NCBI GenBank assembly: GCA_037043015.1
Contig: CM073321.1
Location: 43,730,420-43,794,419, forward strand
DNA from: Bryum argenteum
Taxonomy: Eukaryota > Streptophyta > Bryopsida > Bryales > Bryaceae
Direction of reading: 5' to 3'
DNA length: 64,000 nt
A model generated the notes under the pieces. The model worked only from the letters and a program-made list of their open reading frames with translations. It was not told where the DNA came from and made no database searches. Of this stretch, positions 59,242-64,000 are shown piece after piece. Both the position numbers and the translations under genes were made by a program. Each line of letters starts with the position of its first letter. Positions within the stretch are counted from its first letter, which is position 1.

Positions 59242-59976
59242 CTACATCGAATTGAAGAATGAATTCTCGTTGATTGTATACTTAACCAACCCTAGGTCCT
59301 CCCAGTAAACCAAGAAATAGGGTTTCTCGTGTACCTCCTCTAATTCTTCAGCACTTGTCTCAAATCCATCCTTTTCCTCATCTTGTGTTTCCAGAGGATA
59401 AGAGGCTTCTGCTCTTCCGCCCGTATCTGTGACTCTTTTCTCCTCAAACATTGCTGCTTCATCCTCTGATCGCTCATCTTCCTCTTCCGATCCTCTGCGA
59501 CCCTGACGACAACACATGGTAATCTTGATTCATATATGTATCCAGAAATAGTTTGACCTTTACGAATATTAAAATAGTTGTAAAATAATCTGCTTCATTA
59601 CCTCATGTGTAGAGTCCACACCTCCATTGTCATCCCCTTCCACGAAATCAAACCCGCTAGACGTCCTGAAATGCCTTGTACTCCCTTCTTCCTCCTCTGC
59701 TTCAGCTTCGTCAGTCTCGACACTCTCGGGAACACTGTCGAGGTTGAGCGTTCGCATCTTAATAGTCCGCCTAAATGGCGGTAGCACATCGTCGTCGATT
59801 AGAATATCGTACCCGTCCGGCTCTCGATCATCGCCGCTACAGCTTCTCCCATCACGCTTCCGCAAAGCACTACGCCTTTGTGCTTTAGAATTAGTGAACT
59901 TCGTTCCTCCCCTTCGCTTCTTCTTCTTCTGACCTATGTCCTTTCCTCTCTCACTACCGCTAGCGGTTTCGTCCAT
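59242..59976 (-). CDS. Two-exon hypothetical charged protein
   Basis: Exon 1 59976-59602 and exon 2 59502-59242 join in phase 0 (ATGAG|GTAATG donor, CGTCAG|GGTCGC acceptor), giving about 211 aa. The N-terminus is Lys/Arg-rich (GQKKKKRRGGTKF, nuclear-signal-like). The middle has FRRTIKMRTLNLD, then acidic runs (EAEAEEEEGS). The C-terminal exon is Glu-rich and ends PYFLVYWEDLGLVKYTINEN. I do not recognise a family. Met at 60015 adds 13 residues and is an alternative. Frame and splice sites are intact, so it may be a real gene; a region of 0.5 kb separates it from the divergent MULE-like gene. Confidence 0.5.
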
Positions 59977-60506
59977 GCTGCTTGTTTGAAGATAACTTAT
60001 CACACGTTCTACCAAAAGAGTCCAGGAGTTCTCACTGCAAATGAAGAGGTTGGACTACTGTTTTCAACTCCATTATATGAGATCCCACGTGTGGCTAAGA
60101 AACCCTAATCAGCGAACGCGTATTTCCTAACATACCGCTATGACCGTGTCTGACAATCCATAATAAGTTATCTTTTAAACGTATCTAAAATCCAACGCAT
60201 CTAATTATCTGACAATGACGGCCGCCGTCACTTTACCTTCTACACCTACTTATTTTATCGAGGGATCTAATATTTTTAATCCAAACCATTTAATGCAATT
60301 ATGTCAGTCCAAATATTTTAAGCATTATAAGTAACGTGCTTTCAAATTATCTTGCTCACGATTAAGAGTATCACGTACCTGTACAAATTTTTAATATGAA
60401 ATTTCGTCTAGTAGGTATTCAATACGTATACAAAAGGCCTACACCAATTCTTTGTATTTGAACATTCGAAACGCACCTCAGACTCTCTTTCTCTGCGCAC
60501 TTGTTG

Positions 60507-63500
60507 ATGTTGTCTTCCTCGCCTGCGTCTATCATGGCATCCTCCGCTCCCCTACCTCCCGCTCCAAACGTCATTGCCATTAGGTCTGAAGACATAAGTC
60601 CCCCTATCTGCATTCCTCTGGGGTGGATGGAGTGGCAGAAGTCACTCCGTCCTGGCTAGCAATTCGTTTCGGGTTTGATGAGTCCTCTCTATGGTTAGAG
60701 AAACATGTCTTGGATCCAAACTCAAATCTTGTTCAATACTCCGTCCTTGTTGAACCAGTCGACCTAGAGAGTAATTGTAAAATGTATAAGCTACAGCCTG
60801 GACAATATCGACTCTATGGCCTGACAGAGTCCGTCATGAACGCCTCCACCGTGCTCCTCACTCCTCGTAGTTCTTCTACCATCTCCACAATTGTTCCAGT
60901 TCTTGCTCTTGTCAAGGTCGAACCCGGACTCGAAGTCCGTATTAAAATTTTTGATTCATCCGACGATGAAAGAAAAGCGTCCATCCAGTCTTGCCGACTA
61001 TCATCGAATTTGCCACCCCCTCCTATGAATTTGAACAGAGTCTCAGAACCACCCCCTCTCCTCTTCCCGCGTCCAAAGTCGTAAAACTTAAAAGCATTCT
61101 TTCCTCGCTCCGTAGACTTGGTAGTATGTCTCGCAACAAAACTATACTCAAAAAAATAGATTTCCATTCCATTCGTACTCACAGCGTCTCTTTCCTGCCC
61201 CCCACTTTCAATGGTGATGTCCTGTACATTTTACCTCCCGTTCTACCAACTACTGCTGTCAAGGTAGCCAAATCTATGGACGGGATGGATAAAAGATACG
61301 ACGGTCATGTGTGGACGAGGACAATGACTACTAACATCAGTAACAACCTCGGTTTGTCATTCCGCTACTCTAATTGTGTAGGTCATCTTCAATGCCACAA
61401 TGAGAACTGCGGCTTCTTGCTACGACCTGACCGCAGAGCACAAGTCAATGAGGTGGAGTTTGAGGGCTTTACCAAGGACCCGTTCTCTGTCGGCCACGCG
61501 CCTCCTCCTTCTTCAACACTGGTCTGTAAGATCTGCAAAGAACCTCCCATCTGTGTTGCACTATGCCCTTCTAAAATATTTTACGTATTCGGAGAGGAGA
61601 GTCAAGAGCGGGCGTGTGTGCATATCGGTACCCACGAACATCCTGTCAAAGTCGGAGACTACAGATGTGCACGTAAAATAATTGATGAGTTAATAGAGGA
61701 GCATGTAGAACGTAACCCACAAGCTACCACGTCCAAAATAGTCATGGAGGCCAGCAAGGGCTTACTCGGAAACTTACTTTTCCGTGAAGAAGGTAACCCT
61801 GTAACCTCCAAGCTCACCCTCCATGAGCTAGAACCTATCTTCGATCAGTGTAAAGAGCTGAACTCTCCGAGCGTCAGAAATCGTATTACCACTTTTAAGC
61901 ACTTGCGTAGATACGGTGTTCTTGATGGGATCACCAAGCTTCGAGGCCTCAGCAACTGGGCTTACATCCAACGTAACCAGTTCCCCGGCCAAGGAGATGA
62001 AAGTGACAAACTGTTCATTTTCAAGATGTCCGAGGTCGGCCCCGGAAGCGGTGTTGACCTTGTTCGTCGAATGCAATCCGGAGGCGACCTGTCCCATGCG
62101 TGGATGATGTTCGACCACGTCAAGCGTGTCAAGAACTGGACCACCATGGCGTGCCACGTTTATGACTCAAAAATCTACCGCATTCTAACTATTGCATGTT
62201 GTGATTTCCAGTCTGAAGACGGAGAAGCTCAAATCGTCTTTTGGAAGAACCTAAACCACGTCATGGGCAGGAACGGAGTGGAAGCACCGCAGTTTAAAGG
62301 GTTCATGGCCGACAGTGCGCAAGCCAACTGGAACGCTGTGCGGATCATTTACGGCTCCGGAGACCCTAAAGTGCCTATGGAAGGCCGCGAGCGGACTTGC
62401 TACTTCCATTGGACGCAATCTCTAGAGAAACACACCAAACAATATGTCGTGCACGAGCTGCAAGATCAACATCGACATCTTTGTAAACAATACAAAGATG
62501 CACGTACCATGGCTGAGGCGGAGACAAGATACTGGGCGATCCGAGCGTGGTGGGCGTCGGCACAGGCCACCTCCGACGTTGGATTAGGTCACCTCGAACA
62601 CTGGCTTGCATTCTGGCATTTCCGATATAGGCAGTGGGGTGGCTTCATGGAATTGGTGAGTCACAGTAACTGTAGCAATTATGTAGAGGTGCATGTAAGT
62701 CTAGTATCTCTGTAAAATTTATTTACTTTTTCAGTATAGAATATTCTACTTTTTTGAATTTTTCCAGTAACAATTATCTAAATTTTTTTTATTAAAAAAT
62801 CTATTTTTAGATCAGACTTGCGGTGCAGCAAGTCTAACCCGCTCTAGATGTTGTGATCAACTTCTTTTGTTACTAAGTCAAAAGTCTTTGCACCTTGCAG
62901 GAAAATAAATATTCTGCGGAGGAGTTAGCGGAGATGCCTTCATGTAACCTTGCGGAATCTATCCATAACAAATGGTTACAAGCGTCCGGCAACAAGGGTG
63001 GGGACTTGAACGTTGCAGCTGTTGATGATTATGTTCGTGCTTTCCTCCAAGTAGTGGGTTACCACAACTTCAACAGAGGTGGCAAGGGTGGTAGTGGACC
63101 AACATCCGAAGAACTATTGCTTCGTGTTGCCCATAAAGCTCAACGAACCGGCGATCCATCAGGCCTCACAAAGGCAGTTTCTGACTATCTAGGAGCTGAA
63201 AAGATTTGTACCCGCGACGCTCACCTTGAAGGGCTAAGGTGTTTGGATCCTAGAAATGTAAGGCTCATGCTCCAATTGGAGCTGATGATGAAACGCATAG
63301 ACCTGACACCGTGAGCTACTCACGTCCTCGAATTGGGAGAAGGGTTACTCGAGCATGTGCTGAAAATCTGAGTACTATCCATGAAGAGGATGAAGTTGAG
63401 GAACCACCGACTAAACCATCCACTTTTGTTGGACGTAGTATTGAACGTGTGACCGCTGTTCAGGAGACTAAAGTAGACGAGAGGTTTTGGCACATTGCCC

Positions 63501-64000
63501 GTTTGAGGGAGAATTCTGCCAAGGCTTGTTGGGGTATCATGCAAAAGAGTAAAAAAAGATGTGACTCACAAATTATTCAAAAGGGGAAGGCGACCGCAGC
63601 TCCAACTTACACTGGAGTATGGCAGCGCCCTCAAGAACGTCAAAAAAAAACTGATCAGTTCTTTTTTTGTGCGGATGATATACAGAGGTGTGTTGTGGGT
63701 CATCGTCGCAAGTGGATTGAGCCATTCTCTCTAAGCCAGGAAAGACCCCCTATTTCTTCAATATGGCATGTAGGGACTAACCTTACACGTGATGAATTGG
63801 AGGCATTTGAGAATAGGGATTTTGACTACCACAAAAACAACAGCTTCCTATGAATCGCACTTTCAATAATGTTGCCCCACCAAGAGACTTGTCCCATATT
63901 CCAGTCCCTGAGAAGCCGGACGTGTTCCCTAGGTCAAGGAGATCGAAGAACATGAAACGCATTCTAGCTATGACTTCAAAGCACATAAAGAATATTGAGT
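60507..64000 (+). pseudogene. MULE-like transposase-derived gene, frameshifted, runs off the window
   Basis: Starts at 60507 (MLSSSPASIMASS, PICIPLGWMEWQKS), then needs frame changes near 60650 (to LAIRFGFDESSLW), near 60990 (to LPTIIEFATPSYEFEQSL), near 63310 (to SYSRPRIGRR) and near 63835 (to MNRTFNNVAPPRD). The long frame to 62654 holds a Cys/His cluster (GHLQCHNENCGFLLR, VCKICKEPPIC) and a transposase-like core (KGFMADSAQANWNAV, RTCYFHWTQSLEKH). A GTGAGT donor at 62655 and a CTTGCAG acceptor join the exon starting 62902 (ENKYSAEELAEM, CNLAESIHNKWLQ). The family looks like plant MULE-derived proteins known to me mainly from bryophytes; that is memory, not a search. Four frameshifts argue for a pseudogene, though each is a single-base event. 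Confidence 0.65.
62814..62835. repeat. Palindrome in the MULE-like gene intron, resembling the satellite dyad
   Basis: AGACTTGCGGTGCAGCAAGTCT has 8-bp arms identical to the inner AGACTTGC/GCAAGTCT arms of the 40-bp satellite palindrome, around a different 6-bp centre. Confidence 0.7.

Overview
The window looks like nuclear DNA of a land plant. It is AT-rich, has short GT-AG introns, degenerate TTTAGGG-type sequence, a TTP-type CCCH gene, and fragments of plant hAT, CACTA, Copia and DUF7869-type elements. Several protein families here (DUF7869 elements, the C-terminal MULE-like family, stand-alone ADD proteins) remind me most of bryophytes, perhaps a liverwort and perhaps a repeat-rich or sex-linked region. 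That placement is inference from memory. Few genes look intact: a three-exon tandem CCCH zinc-finger gene (25.2-27.0 kb, +), two small ADD-domain genes (11.4-12.0 and 13.9-14.4 kb, -) and a two-exon acidic/basic hypothetical gene (59.2-60.0 kb, -). Most of the rest is mobile DNA in various states of decay.

Layout: 0.2-1.2 kb is an array of 17 copies of a 27-bp palindrome. 1.9-6.3 kb is AT-rich and gene-empty. 7.2-11.25 kb is DUF7869 element copy A, with eight copies of the same palindrome at its 5' side. 11.4-14.5 kb holds the two ADD genes with a Copia gag relic between them. 15.5-22.9 kb holds a SWIM fragment, a broken hAT transposase between arrays of a CGACCGGCG motif, and a CACTA fragment. 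25.2-27.0 kb is the CCCH gene. 28.3-34.7 kb is DUF7869 copy C, bracketed by inverted repeats of about 0.8 kb. 38.4-39.1 kb holds host-gene fragments (ESF1-like and RPS19-like) joined in frame. 39.2-45.6 kb is DUF7869 copy B, internally deleted and split by a complete 3.6-kb CACTA element with a GTA target duplication. 45.6-54.2 kb holds two convergent copies of a gene related to beta-class N4/N6 DNA methyltransferases. The longer copy also encodes a ParB-like N-terminal domain. A tnp2 fragment lies between them. 54.9-57.65 kb is a 405-bp satellite carrying a 40-bp palindrome. 58.6-58.9 kb is a GC-rich minisatellite. 60.5 kb to the end is a frameshifted MULE-like transposase gene that runs off the window.

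The most notable candidate for something undescribed is the ParB-like plus DNA-methyltransferase-like fusion. This architecture is familiar from phages and bacteria. Here it is split by nine introns, has a degenerate catalytic motif (DAPE at the DPPY position), and sits in an inverted duplication with conserved exon lengths. The second is the large palindrome that occurs only in or beside DUF7869 elements A and B and in the 0.2-1.2 kb array, and may be their transposase-binding site. Stand-alone ADD histone-reader proteins lie in the same window, but any functional link to the methyltransferase-like gene is speculation.
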